Of a stretch of DNA of 64,000 nt, positions 54,854 through 64,000 are shown piece by piece. The notes under the pieces were generated by a model, which made no database searches, was not told the origin of the DNA, and saw only the letters and a list, made by a program, of their open reading frames with translations. Every line of letters begins with the position of its first letter. The first letter of the stretch is position 1. The stretch lies in NCBI GenBank assembly GCA_037952775.1, contig JBANAY010000003.1, forward strand, positions 29,450,001 to 29,514,000, given 5' to 3'. Made by a program: the position numbers and the translations under genes. The DNA comes from Clonostachys chloroleuca (taxonomy: Eukaryota; Ascomycota; Sordariomycetes; Hypocreales; Bionectriaceae).

Positions 54854-55700
54854 CCTTGATATCCATCAAACTCTCTCTGTAATCTCAAAAGGTCCGCGGT
54901 TGATCTTATCACAACAATGATCATTATTCGTTGGACCATTATTCGTCCTTCACATGTTTAGCTACTTTTCGCTTGGTTGCAAAATAGTTTCTGCCAGTTA
55001 CTTGCCATCATCAGGGTTGCTCCCTGGTTTGAAAGACTTAGTCTTATGTTAATCCTTTTTAGTCGCCTTCTAATTGATATTTACTAGCAGCTAGGGATGT
55101 GATTCAGGTGATGGCGATAGATTGATCAAACACAACGATATACAGCACTACAGAATGGTTTGGAAACCAATATCAATGCACAACGGCTGACAAAAGAAGT
55201 AAGCCTCGTGGATTTTGTCAAAGTGGATTCTATTTTGCCAGCCGGATGGGCCCTGATAAGCATCCTAGAAAATGTTATCTTTGATCCGTCTCGTATCTAA
55301 CCTTTCACCAACCAAATCTGGGATGGCGGCTCGACATTTTGCCAGCCGGATGCAATCAAATTGATAAGCATCCCTCGTCCATGTTATCTTCTCAATGGGT
55401 CCCTAATCTCAGCCGACTCCGGGGCAGCGGGTCGAGAAGTTAAGACTCATCACAACTCTATCTCGGCTGAAACATGCGTGTTGCCCGCAATCACCAGATA
55501 CAAGCCTATCAGGTTCTTCTCTTTTCTAATTAAAGTATTTCGCCAGAGCCTCGCTACATAATAAACCCCTGGGTGCCCCATTCACCCACATGAGCCCCGT
55601 TCAAACAAAGAAGCTCAATCCTTCTAAGGCATTTTGCATCTTCAACCGCCAAAGAAAGAAATCGACCAAGCTTCTCGCCGCTTGCTTTATTGTTCCAACC
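54854..55700 (+). promoter_or_regulatory. Upstream region of the NCS1 permease with two ~50-bp direct repeats
   Basis: Copy 1 (55232-55281) and copy 2 (55336-55390) share ATTTTGCCAGCCGGATG, then TGATAAGCATCC after a 5-10 bp spacer, then ATGTTATCTT. Each copy thus pairs a CCGG half-site with GATAAG, echoing the CCGGCCGG + GATAAG element of the neighbouring divergent promoters. The region from 54854 to about 55230 holds the 3' end of the dioxygenase transcript and nothing else recognised. Confidence 0.6.
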
Positions 55701-57397
55701 ATGGACGAAAGAAACCAGGAGGACAAAAAGTACCTCGACAGCACCGCAGAGAAATCAGTGGATGTGGGCGTCTCCGAGTCTCAAGACTATAGCCCAACAC
55801 CAAAAGGATGGCTTGGAAAGATCGCCAGCTGGGGCATTGAGCTCCGCGGTGTGACACCTGTGCCGTTGGAAGAGAGGAAAGACAAGCGATTCATCAATGT
55901 CTTCTTTGTATGGTTCACGATGAGTACCAATCTGCTTCCGTGCGTGATAATCCATTGACATGACAACCTGCACGCGTGCTGAAGACATTGCTAACATGAG
56001 CGAGTGGATCAGTATCATCACAGGCATGGTGGGAACATTGATCTTCGGTCTCAGTCTCCGTGACTGCTCCCTCTTGATTCTCTTCTTCAGCCTTCTCACC
56101 ACGACTCCCGCAGCCTACTTTAGCACCTTCGGAGCTCGTACTGGCCTGCGACAAATGCTTCACGCAAGGTTTACTTTCGGGTAAGAAAATCGTCTCGAGT
56201 AACCACCTATCACAGTTAACTGACTCGATCCAGATACTACTTGATATCAATCATCGTGCTGCTCAATCTCGCCACCATCGCTGGTTTCGGAGTCATCGAC
56301 TGTGTGCTAGGCGGCTCTACTTTGGCGGCGGTTTCGAGCGGTAAAATTGACAGCACAGTGGGAATCGTCATCATCGCTATAGTGGGCATGATTATTTCCT
56401 TTGGTGGCTACCGTGTGCTGCACCAGTACGAAAGATACTCGTGGCTCTTTGCCCTCATCGCCATCACCATTGCCACTGGCACTGGTGGCAAAGAGCTCTT
56501 CAACCAGGTCGAGCAACCTGCTCCTGCAGCGGCTACAATCGTAAGCTATGGTGGAGTTATAGCGGGATTCCTCATCCCTTGGGCTGTAAGTGACTTCTCC
56601 GGTTGCTTTTATTCCTTCCTTTTGCGTCCTCTTAAGCTAACCTGCGTATCATCAAGGCTATGGCAGCTGACTTCTCCGTCTATTGCGATACCTCCGTTTC
56701 GACACTCCGAATCTTTTGCTATACCTACGCCGGCCTATTCTTCCCCACGGTTCCTCTCATGGTTCTCGGAGCAGCCATCGGTGGTGCCACCCCCAACGTG
56801 CCAGACTGGAATGAAGGCTACGAGCTGTACAGCGTCGGCGGCGTGCTCCAAGCCATGCTGTTCCCGGCAAAAGGCTTTGGAAGATTCGTCGCCGTCCTGC
56901 TGTCCCTCTCCGTCATTGGAAACTTGTCCGCTGCCATGTACTCCATCTCTCTCAACTTCCAGCTCCTGCTTCCGTTCCTGATCAAGGTCCCTCGCGTGGT
57001 GTTCTCGGTCGTCTATACCTGCGTCGCCATCCCCGTGGCCATTTTCGCGGCCAAGTCGTTCTTCGCGAGCCTCGAGAACTTCATATATCTCATCGCGTAT
57101 TGGTCAGCGGCCTTTGTGGCGGTCGTCAGCATGGAGCACCTCGTCTTCAAGAAGCGCGACCACTCTGCCTACGATCCTACCGCGTACAATGAACCCAGCA
57201 GGCTCCCGACTGGGATCGCGGCAATTGGAGCGATGGGTCTGAGCTTCGGGCTTGCGGTTCCGTGCATGTCTCAGGTATGGTACACTGGTCCGATTGCAGA
57301 GACTACGGGGGATATTGGATTCGAGGTGGCTCTGGTTCTTGCGTCGTTGCTCTATATCCCACTCCGGTTCATTGAGCTCAAGATCCGTAAAGTTTAA
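55701..57397 (+). CDS. NCS1 nucleobase:cation symporter (purine-cytosine permease-like)
   Basis: 499 aa from exons 55701-55939, 56013-56180, 56234-56585 and 56657-57397; phases close. I start at 55701 (ACCATGGAC, strong context); the frame is open upstream but that part looks like leader. Family blocks: GIELRGVTPVPLEERKDKRF, INVFFVWFTMSTNLLP, TTTPAAYFSTFGARTGLRQM, GFGVIDCVLGGSTLAAVS, YERYSWLFALIAI, AADFSVYCDTSVSTLRIFCY, TYAGLFFPTVPLMVLGAAIG. About 12 TM helices, plasma membrane. Characterised relatives import cytosine, adenine, hypoxanthine and similar heterocycles with H+. Located next to the dioxygenase; the promoter carries variants of the cluster motif, so it may import the cluster's nitrogenous substrate (inference). 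Confidence 0.9.
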
Positions 57398-57567
57398 TTA
57401 GAGTTAGATAATCTGTGAAAGAGCTTTCAGTTAATCGTGAAATTGGCTGATTAAGATATAATAAAGCAAGCTTTGAAAGCGTCGCTCACGCTGAAATCAT
57501 ACAGCCACAAGGTAAATCGGGTATGTTGTTAATATGTAGACCTCGTGATAACAACCTATATACTTTC

Positions 57568-59407
57568 TTAATTCAAGTAGTCTTTGAAGCCTTCCTCAAA
57601 ATACTCCTCCTGGATTTTGCTAAAGCCCACCTCCGGGCTGTCGTACGGCCATGGCAGGGTGTTTCCACTCGCAAAGAGTACAAACATCACACCATCAAAT
57701 CCAACGGGTATAACGCTCGGTGAGAAATCCTTTACCCATGTGACAGTGGTGTTGCCGGTAGAATAACCTAGACTATACTGCGTGGGCTTTGCACGGATAT
57801 GCAATTTGAAGTCACCAGGGATCTTTTCTAGGCCAATTGGATATTCAGAAGTCTAATTTTATGCAGAAGTTAGCGTGGTTGAGTCTGTCTTATTTGAATC
57901 GACGGGGCAATACCTCTGGCGGAGTTCCTGGACCGGGCGACTTCACAATCGAGTCGACAAAACCACATATTCCCTCAGATTTAGAGCAGCCTCGAAGACC
58001 AATATCCTGATGGGCCTGCTCCGTCGAATAGGCTGAGATTCCCACAGACTGGTAAGGTCCAAGACCCTTATCGGTAGGAAGCAGGGTGGCGGTAAAGGTC
58101 ATGTTGACTGACTTTTGTTTTCGGAGAATCGCTGCTGGTGTATCGCGGTCGGACAGAGTATATGCGTTTGGAACAAGCACCACACCCTTGCCTTTTGCGA
58201 CGGAAAAGTTCTCAGTGTAAGGGGATCTAAGCTGGTACCAACTGGGATCAAGAGCGGAACCACCAAAGTTATCCTCGTAAGGCTTCGGGACATCCTCTCT
58301 TTCAGGGCCATACTCTGGATAACGCTGGCTTAGTAGGACAGGTTCACCATTATTCATTGTCGGCCATCCATCTTCCCATTCCACGGGGGCGAAGAACGTC
58401 TCCCTACCCAATACCGCGTAACTGCCTACATTACGCTTTGCGAGAAAAGTGGCAAACCATTTACCGTCTGGTGTATCAGAAAAGGTGGCATGCCCGGTCG
58501 CGCTGACCGTCAGGTTTGTGTTGGCACCGTTGAATATCAGCGGGTTTGTCGGGGATGACTCCCACGGTCCCTCGGGGGAGTCTGAGCGGGCGATAGTAGC
58601 TCGGTGAGTCACCCCGGTGCCGCCTTCAGCAATCAAGAGGTAATAGAAGCCGTCTTTGTAGAACAACTTTGGGCCTTCGGGTCTGGTAGAAGTTGTGACA
58701 GGCAGCGTCCCGTTCCAGATATTACGATAGGGACCGACGCATTTCCCGTTCTCGAGATTCACTTCGCACTGAGTGATACCCCAGAGTTTGTCGTAGCCAT
58801 TGTTTAGTCCCATGAGCGACAGGTAGCTCTTCCCCGACACTGGATCTTTGAACAAATGGGGGTCGATCCCAAGAGGCTCACTCCACACAGGTTCAGACCA
58901 AGTCTTGAGGTCTGAAGAAGTGACCCAGAAAATGCGAGGCCAGGTGCGATAGTCGGGATCAGAGCCGGTCATCGCCATTGAGGTCATATAGAACAGCCCA
59001 TCAATGTATGACAGAGATGGTGCCCAAACACCTTATACCAAATCAGTGAAGCTCGCTTGAACACAACCACAAGACATACCATTATTGTTCCTAGCGCCAG
59101 TGATGGGGACATTTTTTGGGTTGCCTAGAGCATGTGAAACGAGCTCCCAATTGGAGAGATCTTTTGACTTGTAGATGGGAACTCCGGGATACGTCAGAAA
59201 CGACGAGACCGCAATATAGTAAGTATCATCTACACGCAGAACGTGAGGGTCTGGATTCCAGCTGTAACTATGCATTAGCGACTGTGAAACTGAGTTTTAT
59301 TGCCAGCATTTGCCCTCATACCCTGGAATGATAGGATTTCTCAACGCTGAAGTGATCGAAGCCAAGGCGAGGCACAAAAGTCCCGCTACTCGATGGAGTC
59401 GTGGCAT
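57568..59407 (-). CDS. Secreted glycoside hydrolase family 43 (beta-xylosidase / alpha-L-arabinofuranosidase-like)
   Basis: 558 aa from exons 59322-59407, 59080-59267, 57914-59031 and 57568-57852; phases close. The signal peptide is MPRLHRVAGLLCLALASITS followed by ALRNPIIPG. The five-bladed propeller has the GH43 catalytic triad in place: base Asp in YSWNPDPHVLRVDDTYY, pKa-modulating Asp in GIDPHLFKDPVSGKSYLSL, and acid Glu in TRPEGPKLFYKDGFYYLLIA. A C-terminal beta-sandwich domain follows (YEDNFGGSALDPSWYQLRSP, VGISAYSTEQAHQDIGLRG, FDGVMFVLFASGNTLPWPY). Several N-glycosylation sequons (NGT, NLT, NMT, NTT). Extracellular hemicellulose degradation. It is tail-to-tail with the NCS1 permease and not obviously part of that cluster. 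Confidence 0.92.
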
Positions 59408-62400
59408 GTCGGTAAATCAGTTATGGTTATACGGGACTCGACACTCCAGGTTTCTAGGCTAGAAACAGAGGCTTAAACCTCCAGCGTTTGAATCTTCTAG
59501 TCTTCAATCTTGAAAACGCGGTGGATAATATTTTATTTCACAATAGCACAGACAGGAGTTGCGAAAGGGTGGTTGAGCCTTTCAATCTTCTTAATTGGGT
59601 AAATCTCTCTCTGGAATATCTTTTTCCCATCAATTAATATGTAGAACGACATGAGGTCGAAATCACCCGAACGAAGCAGCAGACGAAAGGCTTGGCTTGT
59701 GGACCAAGTTCGGAATAATTCATCCAAAAGCCCGACCACAATAGCAATGAAATACCGGCTAATTTTTGTCATTTCTGGTTCATTCCCCCTCATAATATTA
59801 TCCAGTCTGCTTCTTATATCCGGTGGTACTCACGCGAACAAGCTGGTTCTGTATTGCAGGGTGTTTTAGGCTAAACGAGATGTAAGGTATGTATCTTGCC
59901 GTCAAAATGCTTTTGCATATCAAGCCCCTGTCATTCAAACAAAACCTTGATTTTCGACCTGCATATCATGAGAAATCAATCTCAGACACTCCAAATACCT
60001 GTCTAGCTAGCAACACCTTCACCTTCATAGACTAGAGGTATGCTGAGGAGAGATTTTTCGAAAAACAGGTGCTATAGGGTAGGTAGATATTTCACAAATA
60101 CGATGAGTCGTCATGTCAATCATTAAAATTACGATTAGCAAATCTATTAGCGTGTCCATCTTCAAGCAAAACGATATTCTATGCCGGATAATTCTCTTCC
60201 CCTTACACTAAAGTCGTAGGTTTCTTAATAAGTTATATTATAAATCACTTATTGGTGCTTGTTCCGTTGATCCTCTTGAAAGCCATGACTGTTTGCCAAG
60301 ACGAGGATCTAATGGGCTGGAACGTGGAGGCGACTCAAATGAGGCGCCAGTGAGTAAGCAACGGCATGTGATGCATTATGACGTACCTAGATGTTGCTGC
60401 TAGCTTTCCCTCTCATCCATTGGTCCGTAAGTCGCGGTCTTGTCTCGGTAATTTCCGTCTCACGGCTCTCTGTTCATAAGAGCATCTATAGTCCTTAATT
60501 AGAAAGTTTGTCTAATCAAAATCAGTATCATCGTTCACCAATAGCATATTCATTTTGAAATGGATCAAGAAAAGGGGCAGATACGTTCTTGCACTCAAGA
60601 TGCTTGATCTACTCCGAATATCGACCTGGATAGTTGTGGACATTCGTCAACAGCACTTGGCGGCATTGCAGCAGAATGGTATCTGGAATCTGGATGAGCA
60701 AAATCAACTTTCCCAAGATGGGTCTGTGAGGCTGTAAAATGGGCCTGGACATCCTCCTGAAAGTAGTTGAAGGGCCTAGAACCGAGATGAGACACGCGAT
60801 TACTGGGGCTGTGACGATGAGTTCAGCGATGAGGGGCACGAGCCTCCACCATCATGCTCAGCCATCTGACAACCTCCGCATTCACACAATCTACCCCATA
60901 TTCTTGCATCACGACATTGGCACTAAAGAGTTGCTGTTACCTAATGTTAATGACTTTGATATCGACAACCCACGATGAGACTAGGATATGGAGAACATAA
61001 TAGGTTCCACATTGTGGGCTGACCAACTGGCCTCATCCTCCTGTAGTTTGGCGGGGGAGGAGCAAGGAGTAGCTTTCCAGTTGCTGCAAGAAACGGGTGT
61101 GAGAGTTCGGGCAGCTTGACTCTCGCAGTAAAAAAACGGCAATGGAAGATGCTAGACGCGCCATCTCAACACAATGAATAGGTCTGCTGCCCGAAACATC
61201 ATGGCGAAAGGAACTCCTCATTGGCTCTTGCAAGGCATTCAAAAGAAGTTCCCAGAAAGCACAGGATCACGTTGGTGAGATGAGTTGAACCGGCTCCCCG
61301 GAGAAGATCCCTTGACAGGTCTCGCCCCTTTGATCTAAAGAAAAGGGGCTCCACGGGAGCTTCCCGAGTTGAACAGATCGGCCGGTTTCTTGCGCACGAT
61401 TTGTCCAGTCATCGAGATGCCCTGGTCAGACAGATCAAGCTAACTGAGGAAGTTAGTCTTCGCGAGCTGAAGATGATACCGCTTTCGCCGGACAAATGAG
61501 GGCAACGAGAATTGAACACGTAGGTGGATGGACAGTCGAGACCACGCCATGAATCCATATTCCTAATCGAGATGCTGAGCGCGCCATATCTTGATTGTCC
61601 AAATCAGTTGCTGATAGCTCAATGACTCATTCACATTGATAAACCAGCTGGGGTGATGCTTCAGACATGCTTCGTATACAAGCTATCATGAGGTCTCCGC
61701 TGACAGGCCGGATGAGCCAATTAGCGCCACATGTCGCGGAAACCTTCCCGAATGAATTCTTGCTTTGGGCAAGTTTTAGGCAAGATATCTCTGGCGAGTG
61801 GCCATATCAATCCGGCCATCCCCAAGATTGCACATTGATTCAAGACGGAAAGATAAGGATGAGGCCACGCTGCAAGGGAACGATATTCCAAAGAGCAGCC
61901 GTGCAACCACGATCGAGACTGATATCGGAATTCATCCCGCGCCGGGACGATCAGTGTGTGAGGTGCTGATAAGGCGCAGGCTAAAGGTGTCGAGCTGAGC
62001 CTCTCGATCCAGAGTTGAGTAAGCTTACCCAGCTATCTGGAAGACTCGGGAAGGCTTCCCTCCGCCGCGGTCGCTGTCCTCAGGGCACACACGAACGGTC
62101 AGTGCCAGAGCTCACCTCCTCGGGGGAGCCCTTCCAATATGAACCTGAGGAAGGTGGAGGCGACGAGCATGGGCTTCAGTCTCACGCTACTGGGTTGACC
62201 TGCCTTGAACGTCGGGACTCGTGCCGGGGTTGTGTGGACCGGCACTACGGCTTAGTAGAAGAGACTACGGCCTTGGCGATGTCACTACGGTCATGGGCAC
62301 CAATCATAGCTGATGATGGGCAGGGCCATGACATGGTTAGATGGCCTGCATGCATAAGAGGGAGAGCCGAGGAACGGCTTGGACATCGGTTCAGGGGATT

Positions 62401-63034
62401 CTTATCATGCCACGCAGTGTAACGCCCGCCCGTTGACGCTTATATTCAGAGTTCAATGTTATCATCCAACTCCACACCGTAGCTATTGCTTGATAGATGA
62501 ATTGACTGACTGATTGGAGATGTCGTGTGGCACGGAGGCTTTATTAATTTGCGCTAGCTGAGACGGCAGATATGAATGCTAGTCATGACATGCCACCTCC
62601 GAGTGTCCTACGGCCCCCGTCCCGAATATCACGACTCTAGAGCACAGGGGGAAGTACGTGAACAGGAGGGTCTAGACCGTCAATATCGTCAGCTTGCTTG
62701 CATGTTCGTGGTACCACGCTAACAGGTTACTATCTTGCTTATCACTCGATCTCCCCATTTCCCTGCACCTCTATCATGATAACAGTGGCGAACCTGCAGC
62801 ACAAAGTCTGGGGAAGTGGGTATAAAGAAACGCGGGGGACCGATGACTCTCCCAGAAGACCCCTTGCACACCACTTCGCAGTTCCCACCCACCCAATCTC
62901 TAGTTCGGTCCTTCCGTGTGTGTCGACTATCTCGACGACAATAAGATAAAAGGTCGATCCTCCCCCGTCAATTTCCCTTCTTGTCACTCCCATCATCCCC
63001 ATCACATACTCACATATCTTCTTCTTCATCCACA
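59408..63034. other. 3.6-kb region without a recognisable gene; permease promoter at the right end
   Basis: Small ORFs occur throughout (for example 60555-60737, 61667-61969 and 62015-62422) but none matches a known family or has splice support. Composition changes from AT-leaning (59.4-60.6 kb) to GC-richer (61.0-62.4 kb). At the right end, TATAAA (62821-62826) and a pyrimidine-rich leader (TTCCCTTCTTGTCACTCCC) precede the ATG at 63035 and look like a standard fungal promoter and 5' leader. Confidence 0.4.
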
Positions 63035-64000
63035 ATGTCTGCAAATCACGAGCCCGTCAAGGTCGACCAGTCTTCCAAGACTGGGTCCATAGAGAAAGAA
63101 CCGATTGGCTCCATGGAGAGGGTCGGCAGCGTCGTTGACGCCGACGTTGAGGACAAGAATGGACAGTTCCACCGTTCTTTCACACCTCGCCAAGTCCACG
63201 TAAGATACAAACCTGTCACGAACCATGGCATCAAGTCCGTTAGTTTGGCTCACCAGTTCCCAAGATCATCTCTCTCGGATCGAATATCGGCAGTGGTGTC
63301 TTCATCGCTACCGGCAAGGCTCTCGCCACTGGTGGGCCTGCCAACATGGTCATCGCCTATCTCATGGTCTGCAGCTGTGTCTGGTCCGTCCTCCAGACAC
63401 TGTCCGAGATGACCATCGCCTTCCCCGTTTCCGGAAACTACATCGACTATGCCGACCGATGGGTCGATCCTGCCCTGGCTTTTGGTGCTGGTTTCGCAGA
63501 ATGGCTGGGTTAGTGTTTGATACGGTTCTCGAAACAGCCACGGCCTGAATACTAATCTTGAGCATAGGCTGGACCGCAATCGTCGCCGCTGAAGCAAGCT
63601 TCTTCCACATCCTCATCGGTTTCTGGTCAGGAGGCAGTTTTCCTCTCGCAGCTACAAGTATGTCAAACCTCACGTTCCGTTCTAATATTCAAGCTAATAT
63701 CAAAATGTAGTCAGCTTGTTCCTGGTCGCCTGTCTGGTCATTTTCCTTCTCCCGAACACGGTCTTCGCTTGGTTCGAATACGTCACATCTATCATCAAGA
63801 TCTTCTTGTTCCTCATAATTATCCTTCTTTCATTGGCTATGGTGCTCGGAGCGGGACCTAATGGCAAGATGCACCACGGAGAGACATGGACGGACTTCCC
63901 AGTATTCCTCAACGGCTTTGGAGGATTTGCCAATTGCGCTCTCCTTGCTGTTTGGGCTGTTGGTGACCAGGTCTTCATTGGTATCATGGGAGGCGAAGCC
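63035..64000 (+). CDS. Amino-acid permease (APC superfamily, fungal AAT/YAT type), partial at window end
   Basis: Exons 63035-63199, 63265-63508, 63568-63657 and 63711 onward, all in phase; the gene continues beyond 64000. The cytoplasmic N-terminus MSANHEPVKVDQ.. is followed by FTPRQVHIISLGSNIGSG, then VFIATGKALATGGPANMV in TM1, the signature of fungal yeast-type amino-acid transporters. Next come VLQTLSEMTIAFPVSGNYID and YADRWVDPALAFGAGFAEWL, GWTAIVAAEASFFHILIGFW, and GNGFGGFANCALLAVWAVGD-like sequence (FLNGFGGFANCALLAVWAVG). Proton-coupled uptake of amino acids across the plasma membrane; specificity cannot be told from the visible half. Confidence 0.93.

Noticed and set aside
61378..61388. 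Possible further copy of the cluster motif (CGGCCGG near 61380)
   Set aside because: It lacks the full CCGGCCGG palindrome, the CAAC/G tail and a clear nearby gene start.
60555..62422. Candidate genes in the 60.5-62.4 kb ORFs
   Set aside because: Frames are short and interrupted on both strands; no domain recognised and no transposon ends found.

Overview
The window is nuclear DNA of a filamentous ascomycete (Pezizomycotina). Most genes carry short introns of about 45-80 nt with GT..AG ends and a CTAAC/CTGAC-like branch site. The protein families are typical of that group: Zn2Cys6 regulators, a HET-domain protein, a DUF7708/NB-ARC/TPR NLR, SAT4-type rhodopsin-fold membrane proteins, a TRI12-type efflux pump, and a GH43 enzyme. 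I could not fix genus or species. No rRNA, tRNA, CRISPR array or intact transposon was recognised. There is no PKS or NRPS core gene.

Layout. (1) 1-3.5 kb, purine side: a LOG-type phosphoribohydrolase cut by the window edge, a nucleoside hydrolase with a late frameshift, and a dead adenosine/adenine deaminase remnant. (2) 3.8-12.9 kb: FAD monooxygenase, Dal5-type MFS permease, TauD-type dioxygenase and Zn2Cys6 regulator, a small set that looks catabolic. (3) 13.4-19.1 kb: a coiled-coil protein, a related-looking gene with two in-frame stops, an orphan promoter and leader, a decayed C2H2 protein and a broken unknown ORF. (4) 19.8-31 kb: serine hydrolase, a small Cys-containing ORF, an intact CmcJ/AsaB-like oxygenase gene, an AT-rich block and a large NLR. 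(5) 31.3-41.9 kb: TRI12-like exporter head-to-head with a PTS1-tagged acyl-CoA ligase, a rhodopsin-fold membrane protein and an O-methyltransferase. (6) 42.6-57.4 kb, the most interesting block: MFS transporter / Zn2Cys6 regulator, isochorismatase-fold hydrolase / alpha-beta hydrolase, P450 / homogentisate 1,2-dioxygenase, then an NCS1 permease. A frameshifted HET gene sits inside the block. (7) 57.6-64 kb: GH43 glycosidase, a long featureless stretch, and an amino-acid permease cut by the window end.

How the genes may work together. In block 6 three divergent gene pairs each share one promoter, and each of those promoters carries the palindrome CCGGCCGG (as GCCGGCCGGCAAC/G) next to GATAAG. 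A related half-site is repeated in front of the NCS1 permease. This suggests one regulon, with the local Zn2Cys6 protein as the likely regulator, for uptake, hydroxylation, hydrolysis and ring cleavage of an aromatic compound. The usual homogentisate partners (maleylacetoacetate isomerase, fumarylacetoacetase) are absent, so the route is probably not standard tyrosine degradation.

Several otherwise well-preserved genes (nucleoside hydrolase, serine hydrolase, HET protein, P450) need one single-base correction in or beside a short run of identical bases to read through. That is either recent pseudogenisation or consensus error in the assembly. Exon limits below were derived by hand from splice signals and reading frame.
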